Notes: generated by a model from the sequence alone, not told the origin. Shown: positions 36,933 through 51,380, counted from the stretch's first letter. The stretch: DNA of 64,000 nucleotides from an uncultured Glaciecola sp. (GCA_947496235.1 CANMCE010000009.1:62001-126000); one strand, 5' to 3'. Translations and numbers: made by a program.

Positions 36933-38156
36933 ATGAGAATTACAACGAATCTAATTTACGATCAAAATTTACGGGCTATCAATAACAGTCAGGGACAACT
37001 TTCGGATATACAAACTCAACTGGCTAGCGGCAAGCGAATTTTACGACCATCCGATGATCCTGTGGGATCCGTGCAAGTTATTCGAATAACCGAAGAAATC
37101 GATAAAATTGAGCAATATAAGCGCAATATCGATTTAGCAGTAAACAACCTAGAGTTGCAAGATACGACATTGCAAAGCATGAATACTATTGTAAATCGTG
37201 CGCGAGTATTAACCGTTCAATCGGGTAATGGCATAGTATCAACGGAAGATAGAAAGGCTATTGCTGCTGAAATATCGCAAATTAGAAATCAAGTTATAGA
37301 CTTGATGAATTCACAAAACGCTGCGGGTGAATATATTTTTGCAGGGTATCAATCGAGCAAGCAAGCGTTTGAATTTGATCCAGCGGATGCTAGTAATCCC
37401 ATTCGTTTTGTTGGGGATGATGGAACTAATGCTATTCAACTATCTGATAGTGTGTCAATTCAAACTACTACATCAGGTAAAACCTTATTCGAAGATGTAA
37501 GAGCAAGATTGGACATAAATGTTACCGGCTCTGCTGGGTTAACATTTAACAGTTATCAGATGCAAAGTCAGGATGATTTTGATTTATTTCATACCGCCAA
37601 TTTTGACGCAGGCGTGCCGGCCAATAATGCGTTTCAACTTGAAATTTTACCCGGCAACCAAGTGCAAATAACAAACTTGGGGACTGGCGCTGTAGTGGAT
37701 ACCAGAAGTTATCAAACCAATGAGCCTGTGGTTATTGCTGGAATGGAGTTTGACATTCAAGGTGTGCCTGGGGATACCTTGAACTTTGATCTAGCGCGTC
37801 CAGAAAAAACCAACCTTGCAGAAACACTTCATAAATTTTCAGTAGCGCTGAACAATAACACTATCACTGATGGAGAGTTTCAACGTGCCATTAGTGATGC
37901 TTTAGTGGGATTAGACAATGGGTTGAACAAAATGGCCCGTGAAAATTCTTCTGTTGGTGCCAGATTAAACATTGCTGAATCTGTGCGAGGCTCTTTATTA
38001 GATGCTGGTGTTGCAAATGAAAGAGCTAGAGGTGCAATTCAGGACGTGGATTATGCCAAAGCATCTTCGGATTTTGCAAAACAAGAAACAGCTCTTGATG
38101 CAGCGTTTGCCTCTTTTCCGCGCATTGCAAACCTCTCTTTATTCAACTATCTATAA
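36933..38156 (+). CDS. flgL: FlgL, second hook-filament junction protein
   Basis: A 407-residue flagellin-like protein. N-terminal LSDIQTQLASGKRILRPSDD and C-terminal GARLNIAESVRGSLLDAG with FAKQETALDAAFASF are the FlgL ends. It lies 18 bases after flgK and is the last gene of the flgF operon. Two stem-loops follow: CCTCAGT/ACTGAGG (38179-38199) and the terminator at 38238. Confidence 0.92.
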   Translation: MRITTNLIYDQNLRAINNSQGQLSDIQTQLASGKRILRPSDDPVGSVQVIRITEEIDKIEQYKRNIDLAVNNLELQDTTLQSMNTIVNRARVLTVQSGNGIVSTEDRKAIAAEISQIRNQVIDLMNSQNAAGEYIFAGYQSSKQAFEFDPADASNPIRFVGDDGTNAIQLSDSVSIQTTTSGKTLFEDVRARLDINVTGSAGLTFNSYQMQSQDDFDLFHTANFDAGVPANNAFQLEILPGNQVQITNLGTGAVVDTRSYQTNEPVVIAGMEFDIQGVPGDTLNFDLARPEKTNLAETLHKFSVALNNNTITDGEFQRAISDALVGLDNGLNKMARENSSVGARLNIAESVRGSLLDAGVANERARGAIQDVDYAKASSDFAKQETALDAAFASFPRIANLSLFNYL

Positions 38157-38237
38157 TTTTTTTCTCCTAAAAAAATGACCTCAGTCGGTTTCACTGAGGC
38201 ATAATTTCTAGCTCCAGTCAGTGTTCAATATTTAAGG

Positions 38238-38261
38238 GCGGCAATTTTTTGCCGCTTTTTT
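38238..38261 (+). terminator. rho-independent terminator of the flgF-flgL operon
   Basis: Stem GCGGCAA (38238-38244), loop TTTT and TTGCCGC (38249-38255), followed by a T6 run. It separates flgL from the first flagellin promoter. Confidence 0.82.
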
Positions 38262-38283
38262 GTATTTTTTTTTAAATTTTGTT

Positions 38284-38310
38284 TAAAGGGTTTTTCTCCC
38301 TTGTCGATAA
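38284..38310 (+). promoter_or_regulatory. sigma-28 (FliA) promoter of flagellin 1
   Basis: TAAA (38284-38287), a 15-base spacer and GTCGATAA (38303-38310) match the FliA consensus with one mismatch, the same variant as at flgM. The predicted leader to the ATG at 38438 is about 120 bases. Confidence 0.85.
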
Positions 38311-38363
38311 CCTTAAACGAGAGAGCCAGTACATACACTTTTTAGTTTTTAGGAAGTGATGTT

Positions 38364-38433
38364 CTACAATTTGAAAAAAATCACCGGAGTTCGTCCGGCT
38401 GCCAGCAAGCGCTGGACTGAGAGTGTAGGAGAG
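38364..38433 (+). promoter_or_regulatory. predicted three-way-junction leader RNA of flagellin 1
   Basis: CTACA (38364-38368) can pair with TGTAG (38424-38428), closing two perfect hairpins: CCGGA-GTTCG-TCCGG (38384-38398) and CCAGC-AAGC-GCTGG (38402-38415). The downstream arm of the closing stem runs into the ribosome site TAGGAGAG just before the ATG, so folding could control translation. The fold is drawn by eye, not computed. Confidence 0.5.
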
Positions 38434-38437
38434 ACTT

Positions 38438-39259
38438 ATGTCACTTTATGTTAATACAAACGTGTCGGCATTAAATGCCCAGCGTCAGCTTTTCAATTCA
38501 CAAAATTCATTAAACACGTCTTTTGAACGTTTATCTTCAGGTATGCGTATCAACCGAGCTGCAGATGATGCTGCCGGTCTACAAATTTCTGATCGTATGA
38601 CGTCTCAAATTAATGGTTTAAATCAAGCAGTAAGAAACGCGAACGACGCAATTTCTCTTACGCAAACTGCTGAAGGTGCTCTAGGTGAAACTACTAATTC
38701 ACTTCAACGTATCCGTCAGCTAGCGATTCAATCTCAAAACGGTATTAACACCGCAGACGATAGAAGAGCTTTGCAAGATGAAGTTACAGCGCTACTTACT
38801 GAAATCTCACGTGTTGGTACTGATACTCAGTTTAACGACACTAACATTCTAGACGGCGCTTACGGTGCTAGCTTCCTAGTGGGTTCTAACGTTAACCAAA
38901 AAATTGACGTAGACTTAACAGCTCAAGCTTTCACAGCGACTGGTCTTGCAGTTAACGCGGTTGATATTAGTACTTCTGCTGGCGCTTCAGCAGCTATGGC
39001 TTCTATCGATGCGGCATTATCTACCGTTGGAGCTACCCGTTCTGAACTAGGTGCATTAACTAACCGTTTCCAATCTACTATTCGTAACCTTTCGAATGTA
39101 ACTGAAAACGTGTCAGCAGCACGTTCTAGAATTCAAGACACTGATTTCGCAGCCGAAACAGCGAACTTGACTAGAAACCAAATCATTCAGCAGGCTAGTA
39201 CATCTATACTATCTCAGGCTAATCAGCGTCCACAGGCCGCTCTTCAGCTATTAGGATAA
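38438..39259 (+). CDS. flagellin 1
   Basis: A 273-residue short flagellin consisting of the D0 and D1 helices with only a minimal central region. N-terminal [20 protein letters not shown] and [20 protein letters not shown], and C-terminal [20 protein letters not shown] with [20 protein letters not shown], are canonical. Ser/Thr residues in the loop at about 165-190 ([16 protein letters not shown]) are candidate glycosylation sites for the Maf/Pse system encoded downstream. It has its own FliA promoter and terminator. It is one of three flagellins, and probably a major filament subunit. Confidence 0.93.
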   Translation: MSLYVNTNVSALNAQRQLFNSQNSLNTSFERLSSGMRINRAADDAAGLQISDRMTSQINGLNQAVRNANDAISLTQTAEGALGETTNSLQRIRQLAIQSQNGINTADDRRALQDEVTALLTEISRVGTDTQFNDTNILDGAYGASFLVGSNVNQKIDVDLTAQAFTATGLAVNAVDISTSAGASAAMASIDAALSTVGATRSELGALTNRFQSTIRNLSNVTENVSAARSRIQDTDFAAETANLTRNQIIQQASTSILSQANQRPQAALQLLG

Positions 39260-39275
39260 GCCTAAACTGACCCTA

Positions 39276-39328
39276 CTGTTTGGGGAATGAAGCCAGGAGG
39301 TAGTTACCAGCTTTGACTAGCCAAACAG
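39276..39328 (+). repeat. hairpin after flagellin 1 carrying a repeated GGA-rich motif
   Basis: CTGTTTGG (39276-39283) pairs with CCAAACAG (39321-39328). Enclosed is a 21-base sequence (39284-39304, containing GCCAGGAGGTAGT) that recurs with one difference at 39621-39641 inside a different hairpin. AGGAGG resembles a ribosome site or CsrA-type binding motif, but no start codon follows here. Confidence 0.55.
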
Positions 39329-39368
39329 CAGAGAGAAAAGGCCACTCTCTTTAATTAAAACGGCAGTC

Positions 39369-39405
39369 GGCCAGGCATTAAGCCTGGCCTCACAAACTTT
39401 TTTTA
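39369..39405 (+). terminator. rho-independent terminator after flagellin 1
   Basis: Stem GGCCAGGC (39369-39376), loop ATTAA and GCCTGGCC (39382-39389), followed after a few bases by a T7 run. It ends a 110-base 3' region of the flagellin 1 transcript. Confidence 0.78.
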
Positions 39406-39424
39406 AAAACTTTGGCATTTTTGC

Positions 39425-39452
39425 TAAAGGTTTTTGCGTGTCTGTTCGATAA
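39425..39452 (+). promoter_or_regulatory. candidate sigma-28 promoter of flagellin 2
   Basis: TAAA (39425-39428), a 16-base spacer and TTCGATAA (39445-39452) resemble the FliA consensus with two mismatches and one extra spacer base. If used, the leader to the ATG at 39850 is nearly 390 bases, unusually long for a flagellin. Confidence 0.55.
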
Positions 39453-39849
39453 CTAAATTAACCAAGCTGATACAACAAAAACAATACAGCAATTGGTCAC
39501 TATCTTTCATTATAGTTTGAAGATTTTAAAGTGGTGGAAAACCGCTAACGGTCAAGTCATGCCTAATGAAAAGTAGAAAAATTGACAGGTGCAAACCGAA
39601 TGCCGAACTGCTGACTGACAGGAATGATGCCAGGAGGTAGTGAGAGGTATGAGGTCTGGAACATCATACCCGCCTGTCAGCAATGAGCTTTCGCTCTGTT
39701 ACAGCATATATGCTTCGCTATCTAGTGATGATAACGAACGAATCAGTCCGTGATTCACTGATATTAAAGCAGATTATATGCCAGGAATGCTAGTTTTTTG
39801 CTCAATTTTTTATAAAAGAGCAAGTATTGGAAATCGTTAGGAGTAAATT
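39453..39849 (+). other. long structured leader region of flagellin 2
   Basis: About 400 bases without a gene. It contains an outer hairpin CTGACAGG (39615-39622) with CCTGTCAG (39673-39680) and an inner hairpin GGTATGA (39646-39652) with TCATACC (39664-39670). Between them lies the second copy of the 21-base GGA-rich motif (39621-39641). Further on are a 12-base palindrome AGCATATATGCT (39703-39714) and GAATCA/TGATTC around 39737-39753. The ribosome site TAGGAG precedes the ATG. This looks like a regulatory leader RNA or a decayed duplicated flagellin spacer. Confidence 0.5.
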
Positions 39850-40680
39850 ATGTCACTTTTTGTAAATACTAATGTGAGTTCTTTAAGCGCTAGACGCTTT
39901 ATGAATGAAACAACTACCAATTTAGGTACAGCGTTCGAAAGATTATCTTCAGGTTTGCGTATCAACAGCGCCAAAGATGATGCCGCCGGCCTACAAATTT
40001 CTAACCGTATGACGTCTCAAATTATGGGGCTTGATCAGGCGGTTCGCAACGCAAACGATGGAATTTCATTATCGCAAACCATTGAAGGCGCCTTGCAAGA
40101 AACCACAAACGCATTACAACGAATTCGCGTACTAGCGATTCAGAGCCAAAACGGCATTAATGCAGTTGAAGACAGATTTGCTTTGCAAAAAGAAGTATCC
40201 GCATTAAAGCTTGAAATTTCAAGAATTGCGTCGACTACACAATTTGCAGGGGTAGATGTACTAGATGGCACTTTCTCTTCTAAATTTTTAGTCGGTGCTA
40301 ACGTTGGTCAAACTATCAGCGTGAATGTAAGTCGCCCAGGTGGATTTGGCTATTTAGGACTCTTTGGTGCTCTAAACTTATCCGTGTCTACGCCTTTAGC
40401 AGCAAGCGCTGCCATGACAGCGGTTGATACCGCCATTGATGTCGTTGACAATAAACGAGCTGATTTGGGGGCGATACAAAACCGTTTCCAATCCACCATC
40501 AGAAACTTATCTAATATTAGTGAAAATGTGAGTGCTGCGAGATCTCGAATAAGAGATACGGATTTTGCTGCCGAGACTTCAAACCTCACAAGACTACAAA
40601 TTATTCAACAAGCCAGCACTTCGATTTTAAGTCAGGCGAATCAAAGACCTCAAGCAGCATTAAGTCTGTTGCAAGGATAG
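39850..40680 (+). CDS. flagellin 2
   Basis: A 276-residue flagellin with canonical ends (FERLSSGLRINSAKDDAAGL near the N-terminus; [20 protein letters not shown] and [20 protein letters not shown] at the C-terminus). It is the most divergent of the three: residues 12-26 read SLSARRFMNETTTNL instead of the [11 protein letters not shown] type, and the central loop holds a Gly/hydrophobic stretch (SRPGGFGYLGLFGALNLS) absent from the others. This suggests a distinct, perhaps minor or positional, filament subunit. It has a long structured leader and a possible own promoter. Confidence 0.92.
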   Translation: MSLFVNTNVSSLSARRFMNETTTNLGTAFERLSSGLRINSAKDDAAGLQISNRMTSQIMGLDQAVRNANDGISLSQTIEGALQETTNALQRIRVLAIQSQNGINAVEDRFALQKEVSALKLEISRIASTTQFAGVDVLDGTFSSKFLVGANVGQTISVNVSRPGGFGYLGLFGALNLSVSTPLAASAAMTAVDTAIDVVDNKRADLGAIQNRFQSTIRNLSNISENVSAARSRIRDTDFAAETSNLTRLQIIQQASTSILSQANQRPQAALSLLQG

Positions 40681-41187
40681 GAAATCAAGCTTTATCCGAT
40701 TTCCAAGCGAAACTAGTAGTATTTTATAGGCTTGAGAGGCCCTCTCTGCGCCAAGGAAGGTGCGTATATAGAGGATTTTGCAAGAATAAAATGCCGACTA
40801 ACAAGACTGAGAGTGTAGGTTTTGGTTGAGAGGCCAGTATACGTTCTACAATCCTGCCAGTCGACGAAACAGTTTGCTCCAACTCCTAACGTGAGCAATT
40901 TGGCTGAGCCGCCCCTTGGCTCAGCCCTTTTTTCATTTAAGCACAGTTCACAATAAATTTAGCAATATTTCTTAATTTGCCAAGTTTTTGTTGTTATAAA
41001 TATCTAAGCATTTCCTGTGCCAAAAAACTTCATTTAAGCTAACCATTATTCTCAATACTTCATTTGATTCCATCTGTATAGGTTCCTCGTTACCCCTGAA
41101 ATCACGTTTAAATAACTTTTTTGGCGGATATAAAGTTTAATAAAAACAATGATATATAAATAATTTTAAAAAATTATTATTTTTTTC
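40681..41187 (+). other. long 3' region of flagellin 2 and AT-rich spacer
   Basis: About 500 bases without a gene. GACTGAGAGTGTAGG (40805-40819) and GTTCTACAAT (40843-40852) are exact copies of two pieces of the flagellin 1 leader (38415-38429 and 38361-38370), here in the opposite order. GACTG and CAGTC (40857-40861), and TGTAG and CTACA (40846-40850), can pair into one hairpin. A strong terminator follows at 40902. The sequence after 40935 is AT-rich with nothing recognisable. Confidence 0.5.
40902..40934 (+). terminator. rho-independent terminator after flagellin 2
   Basis: Perfect 9-bp GC-rich stem GGCTGAGCC (40902-40910) with GGCTCAGCC (40918-40926), a seven-base loop and a T7 run. It ends a 3' region of some 220 bases, long enough to hold a processed small RNA. 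Confidence 0.9.
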
Positions 41188-41214
41188 TAAAGTTTCTTTA
41201 GTTAGGGCCGATAC
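41188..41214 (+). promoter_or_regulatory. sigma-28 (FliA) promoter of flagellin 3
   Basis: TAAA (41188-41191), a 15-base spacer and GCCGATAC (41207-41214) differ from the FliA consensus only at the last base. The leader to the ATG at 41369 is about 150 bases. It includes ATGAGGTCTG, also found in the flagellin 2 leader hairpin, and the ribosome site GGAGGTAGT, which is the core of the 21-base repeat. Confidence 0.85.
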
Positions 41215-41368
41215 CTTTAGCTGAGGGGTGATATAAGTTTTTTTCACCAAATATGAGGTCTGAACCTTGGGCCTAGTGAACCCGAGGTAAAGTTAAACGA
41301 AAGAAAAGTAGTCAGGAATCCGTCGTATGTCGATGGCTCTCTCAATTTCTGGCTTATGGAGGTAGTAA

Positions 41369-42205
41369 ATGTCTTTATTTGTAAACACAAATACAGCTGC
41401 GCTGAATGCGCAACGTCAATTATTTGATTCTAGTAATTCTTTAAACAAATCATACGAGCGTTTATCGTCTGGATATCGCATTAATAGTGCTGCTGATGAC
41501 GCAGCAGGTTTGCAAGTATCGACAAGACTTACCTCGCAAATTAATGGATTAAACGAAGCAGTTCGCAATGCTAATGATGGCATTTCTTTGACCCAAGTTG
41601 CAGAAGGTGCTTTGGGCGAAACAACTAATGCGTTACAACGTATTCGACAATTGGCTGTACAATCGCAAAATGGTATAAATTCAGCGGCAGACCGTAATGC
41701 ACTTAATAAAGAAGTATCATCTCTATTACTAGAAATTTCGCGTATTGCGACAACCACTGAATTTAATGGTCAAAATATTTTTAATGGTTCCTTTAACGCG
41801 AGCTTTTTGGTGGGGGCAAATGCGGGGCAAACAGTTGCCGTTGATCTGCGAGCTGCTGCCATCCCAACTGCCGGTTTTAGTGCCACAGGATTAGGTATAA
41901 ATGGTGTTTCTATTGCTACATCTGCAGCGGCTGCAACGGCATTAACTACTATTGATAACGCACTATCTGCGGTAGGAACTATTCGAGCAGGTCTTGGTGC
42001 GTCAGAAAACCGTTTTCAATCTAGTATCCGAAATATTGCAAACGTAAGTGAGAATTTGTCAGCCGCCCGTTCGCGTATTCAAGATACTGACTTTGCAACA
42101 GAAACTGCAAATCTAACTCGAAATCAGATCCTTCAGCAGGCATCCTTATCCGTCTTGTCGCAGGCTAACCAGCGACCGCAAGTAGCATTATCGTTATTAG
42201 GTTAA
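41369..42205 (+). CDS. flagellin 3
   Basis: A 278-residue flagellin with conserved ends ([74 protein letters not shown]) and a short Ala/Ser/Thr-rich centre (SIATSAAAATALTT), again offering Ser/Thr sites for glycosylation. It is closer to flagellin 1 than to flagellin 2. It has a clear FliA promoter and probably leads into flaG. Confidence 0.93.
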   Translation: MSLFVNTNTAALNAQRQLFDSSNSLNKSYERLSSGYRINSAADDAAGLQVSTRLTSQINGLNEAVRNANDGISLTQVAEGALGETTNALQRIRQLAVQSQNGINSAADRNALNKEVSSLLLEISRIATTTEFNGQNIFNGSFNASFLVGANAGQTVAVDLRAAAIPTAGFSATGLGINGVSIATSAAAATALTTIDNALSAVGTIRAGLGASENRFQSSIRNIANVSENLSAARSRIQDTDFATETANLTRNQILQQASLSVLSQANQRPQVALSLLG

Positions 42206-42235
42206 TAGATATTGCGTTAAACAGTTGCGTTGAAC

Positions 42236-42288
42236 GGGCGGTTCACCATGCAGTATCGGTGCAACCGCTCCTCTTTTAAAAGGAGTGT
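42236..42288 (+). promoter_or_regulatory. hairpins before flaG covering its ribosome site
   Basis: GGGCGGTTCACC (42236-42247) pairs imperfectly with GGTGCAACCGCTC (42258-42270). It is followed by CTCCTCTTTTAAAAGGAG (42268-42285), in which the AAGGAG ribosome site of flaG pairs with the upstream CTCCT. The first hairpin plus T4 could act as a weak terminator of flagellin 3, and the two overlapping folds share the CTC bases, so they may be alternatives that set flaG-fliD expression. Drawn by eye. Confidence 0.45.
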
Positions 42289-42291
42289 ATT

Positions 42292-42792
42292 ATGGATTCC
42301 ATAAACACAAGAATTGGTCAGTCGGTAGCGCGAGAAGCTGCTACTACTATCAATGAAAAAACCTTTACTAATGCTAACCTAATCGGGTTTCAAACCGGAG
42401 CAAGCGCTTTTTCTGGTGGTGAAAACGCTGCCGTTTTTCAACAAGTAAGATTTGTCGATAAAGCTGTAGCCGACTTACCAAGTAAAGCTCTAGAGGAAAA
42501 AAAGCTAAAGGAAAATTTAGCTAATGCCGATAAAGAGAAGAGAGAGGAAAAAGTCAATATTTCTGAGGCAATCGGAGATATTAGTGAATTTTTGCGAGCA
42601 CGCGGCACTGAACTTGCATTTTCAATTGACAATGGCACATCACGTCAAGTGGTGACCGTTATGGACAAGCAAACAGGTGACGTGATACGGCAAATACCTT
42701 CCGAGGAAGTGTTAGATTTTGCCGCAAGAATTCAAGAGCTTGCCGCTAATCCTGACAATTCGTCAGGTGTTTTAGTTGATGGGCGGGCATAA
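42292..42792 (+). CDS. flaG: FlaG family protein
   Basis: A 166-residue protein. A low-complexity, charged linker (EEKKLKENLANADKEKREEK) is followed by the FlaG domain at about 90-155 (LAFSIDNGTSRQVVTVMDKQ, TGDVIRQIPSEEVLDFAARI). FlaG proteins influence filament length in Vibrio, Pseudomonas and Campylobacter. It lies between the flagellins and fliD as usual, and likely starts the flaG-fliD-fliS-fliT transcript. Confidence 0.85.
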   Translation: MDSINTRIGQSVAREAATTINEKTFTNANLIGFQTGASAFSGGENAAVFQQVRFVDKAVADLPSKALEEKKLKENLANADKEKREEKVNISEAIGDISEFLRARGTELAFSIDNGTSRQVVTVMDKQTGDVIRQIPSEEVLDFAARIQELAANPDNSSGVLVDGRA

Positions 42793-42806
42793 TATGAGGT
42801 GAAACT

Positions 42807-44273
42807 ATGTCGATTCAATCTTTGGGTGTAGGTTCTGGGCTAGATCTAGAATCTTTGGTACAACAGTTGTTACAAGCAGAACGTTTGCCTAAACAACAAA
42901 GATTTAATCAACAAGAGCGCGCCTTAGATAGTGAGATATCTGCTATAGGGCAAGTAAAGTCTAAATTGTCTGAATTTGAAGATGCAGTTAAGGCATTACA
43001 AGATATCAATAATCTATCAGGGCGCACCCCTGATATTGAAAACCCTTCTGAAGGCAATGAACCTTTTACGGCAACGCCTTCAAATTCAGCCGTTCCAGGC
43101 AGTTACCAAATTGCAGTGTCACAACTTGCTCGTGGTAGTCGAATTGAAACTGCATCAGCTTTAGATGGCGGTTATAATAGTTCTGACGAGGTTATACTAA
43201 GCTCTGGCACTGCTGACCTTACGTTCAAAATTGGCGACAGTGGCGAAGAATTTACAATCACTGTTGCTGCCGGTACAACTTTATCCCAACTACGTGATCA
43301 AATTAATGACGACGAGAATAATTTCGGCGTTAATGTAAACGTGGTGAATACCAATACCGCGGATGGCGGCACACGATTGGTATTTACTTCAGATGTCACT
43401 GGCGTCGGGAACGACCTTCGAATTATCAACAAAGATAACAATGCTGAATTAAATAAACTGAGTACCACGGACTCAACAGAAACAGCTACTTATCTAACCC
43501 CTAAGCTTTATGCACAAAATGCAATTGCCACTATCGACGGCATTGAAGTGCAAAGTGATACCAATGCATTTGAAGATGCTTTAGAAAACATTCGATTTGA
43601 TGTTCGAGAGTTATCTGACTTAGATACTAATGGCGACCCTATCGCTTCTACATTAAAAGTTGGGTTTGATGTTGAAGGGTTAAAAGAAAATATAGAAACC
43701 TTTGTCGAAAAGTATAACGAGCTCTACGATGAACTAGACAGATTAAGTAGCTATGGTCTAACTGAAGATGATAGTGACGGCCCTTTAGCGGGGGATTCTA
43801 CCGTTCGTGGTATTTTATCTGGTCTTAGTAATATTCTTGGAAGCGCAGTGGCAGATTCAGAGTTAGGTGGATTATTTTCACTTGGTATTGAATTGAATAT
43901 CGACGGACGTTTGGAAATCGGTTCTACAGACTTTGGATTAGGTACAGGTTCCGAGCGTTTAGAAAGAGCACTAAATGATAATTTTGACGATATCGCGGTG
44001 CTGTTTAATTCAGAAAACGGCATTGCGAGCCGTCTAAATACGTTTACCAAAGAATATACTCAATCATCTGGCATTTTGTCCGATAGAGAAAGTAGTATCA
44101 AATCTCAACAAGATCGTATTGCAGATGATATTGAGCGTTTTGAACGCAGAATGGATAGTTACGAGCAAACCTTGCGCGCTCGTTACCTGAGTCTGGATAC
44201 GACTGTTGCACAATTACAAAATACAGGAAATGCGCTATTCGCTGCGTTAGGAGGATTACAAAATGTCAATTAG
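42807..44273 (+). CDS. fliD: FliD, filament cap protein
   Basis: A 488-residue cap protein. N-terminal LGVGSGLDLESLVQQLLQAE, middle FTITVAAGTTLSQLRDQIND with the Ig-like domains, and C-terminal coiled-coil QQDRIADDIERFERRMDSYE then LRARYLSLDTTVAQL are diagnostic. It caps the filament and folds exported flagellin. It overlaps fliS by 11 bases, so translation is coupled. Confidence 0.93.
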   Translation: MSIQSLGVGSGLDLESLVQQLLQAERLPKQQRFNQQERALDSEISAIGQVKSKLSEFEDAVKALQDINNLSGRTPDIENPSEGNEPFTATPSNSAVPGSYQIAVSQLARGSRIETASALDGGYNSSDEVILSSGTADLTFKIGDSGEEFTITVAAGTTLSQLRDQINDDENNFGVNVNVVNTNTADGGTRLVFTSDVTGVGNDLRIINKDNNAELNKLSTTDSTETATYLTPKLYAQNAIATIDGIEVQSDTNAFEDALENIRFDVRELSDLDTNGDPIASTLKVGFDVEGLKENIETFVEKYNELYDELDRLSSYGLTEDDSDGPLAGDSTVRGILSGLSNILGSAVADSELGGLFSLGIELNIDGRLEIGSTDFGLGTGSERLERALNDNFDDIAVLFNSENGIASRLNTFTKEYTQSSGILSDRESSIKSQQDRIADDIERFERRMDSYEQTLRARYLSLDTTVAQLQNTGNALFAALGGLQNVN

Positions 44274-44673
44274 AGCAATTAATGCTTACCAAAAAGATAG
44301 TTTAAAGCAAAGAATTGCTTCTGCTGATCCCCATCAGTTAACCTTAATGTTAATGCAAGGGGCGCTTGATCGTTTAGCTTATGCTAAAGGAGCTCATGAT
44401 CGTAATGACATTAAAGCCAGAGCAGAATTTGTTGCCAAAGCAACGGCGATTTTTATTAATCTGCGCGATACATTAGATACTAATATTGGTGGAGAATTTG
44501 CAGAAAACCTAGCCAGTTTATACGATTATATGATCGAAAAACTTATTGATATTAAAGCAGAAAATGCAATATCGACGTTAGATGAATTACTGCAACTCTT
44601 TACCCCAATCAAAGAAGCATGGCAGCAAATTTCTGAGAATGACAAACAACAAGCTTATGCTCAGCGAGCTTAG
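44263..44673 (+). CDS. fliS: FliS, flagellin export chaperone
   Basis: A 136-residue helical protein with the FliS N-terminus (AINAYQKDSLKQRIASADPH) followed by QLTLMLMQGALDRLAYAKGA and a four-helix bundle. It binds the flagellin C-terminus in the cytoplasm and prevents premature polymerisation. It is encoded just after fliD in the canonical order. Confidence 0.93.
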   Translation: MSIRAINAYQKDSLKQRIASADPHQLTLMLMQGALDRLAYAKGAHDRNDIKARAEFVAKATAIFINLRDTLDTNIGGEFAENLASLYDYMIEKLIDIKAENAISTLDELLQLFTPIKEAWQQISENDKQQAYAQRA

Positions 44674-45012
44674 CCATGACATTTGATATTGCTCTGCTAA
44701 ATCACGAGCAGGTGCCGCCAGAATTGTCGCTTGTAAACCGAGCTTTGCAAGCGAATCTGGAAAATGACATACAAGATATAGACGAAATTTCAAAACTTAC
44801 CCAAGAAAGGGCAATTTTGGTCGAAAACTTGCTAACTAGCTTGCAAGAACAACCAAAAACGCCAAATTTCGACGTAAAAGCCTTTATACAAGCTGAACTG
44901 TCAATAAACCAACAGTTATTAAAATTTGTTGATGACCTTAAAAAAGGGGTACAACAAGAAATTCTAGGTTTAAGCAAAGGTAAAAAAGCGATCGGCCATT
45001 ACACGGGTAAGC

Positions 45013-50696
<5,684 letters not shown>

Positions 50697-50700
<4 letters not shown>

Positions 50701-51380
50701 GCTATTGTATAATTCCAGCGCGCGGTGGAAGTAAGCGTATCCCTCGTAAAAATATAAAGTCATTTCTTGGCAAACCTTTAATAAGTTACTCGATTAATGC
50801 AGCGCTGAGCAGTCAATCAATTGAAAAAATTATAGTGACCACAGATGATGAAGAAATTGCTGAGGTAGCTTTGGCTAATGGTGCTGATCAGATTATTTGG
50901 CGAAATGCCCAATTAAGCGATGACTTCGCCACCACCGCGGATGTTATTCAAGATGCTATTAAGCAATGCGCGTTAACAGATGATAGTTTGGTTTGTTGTC
51001 TCTATGCTACTGCTCCCTTAGTGGATAACAAAAATATTGATCTTGCCCAAAAAATCGTTGCGTCTGACCGCCATATACATTACAGCTTTTGTGCGACTGC
51101 TTTTGAATTTCCAGTGCAAAGAGGTTTTGTAGTAGAAGCGGAAGGTCTCGAGATGCTATTCCCTGAGTTCATGCAAACAAGATCTCAAGATTTACCTGAG
51201 GTTTACCATGATGCTGGTCAGTTTTATTGGGCAAGGGCGAGAACATGGTTGAACGCCAGCCCAATTTTTAGTAACCACTCTCATCCCATCATAATTCCCA
51301 GTTATTTGGTCCAAGACATCGATACCCAAGATGATTGGCAACAAGCTGAATTTAAATATCAATATTATATTCAGCGTTAG
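50697..51380 (+). CDS. pseF: PseF, pseudaminic acid cytidylyltransferase
   Basis: A 227-residue enzyme of the NeuA/CMP-sugar synthetase type. The CTP-binding motif IIPARGGSKRIPRKNIK is at residues 5-21, LYATAPLV near 98-105, and HDAGQFYWARA near 165 is typical of PseF. It activates pseudaminic acid with CTP. It is the last gene of this block; pseG, pseH and pseI are not in the window and must be elsewhere if the pathway is complete. Legionaminic acid is less likely given PseB and PseC. Confidence 0.9.
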
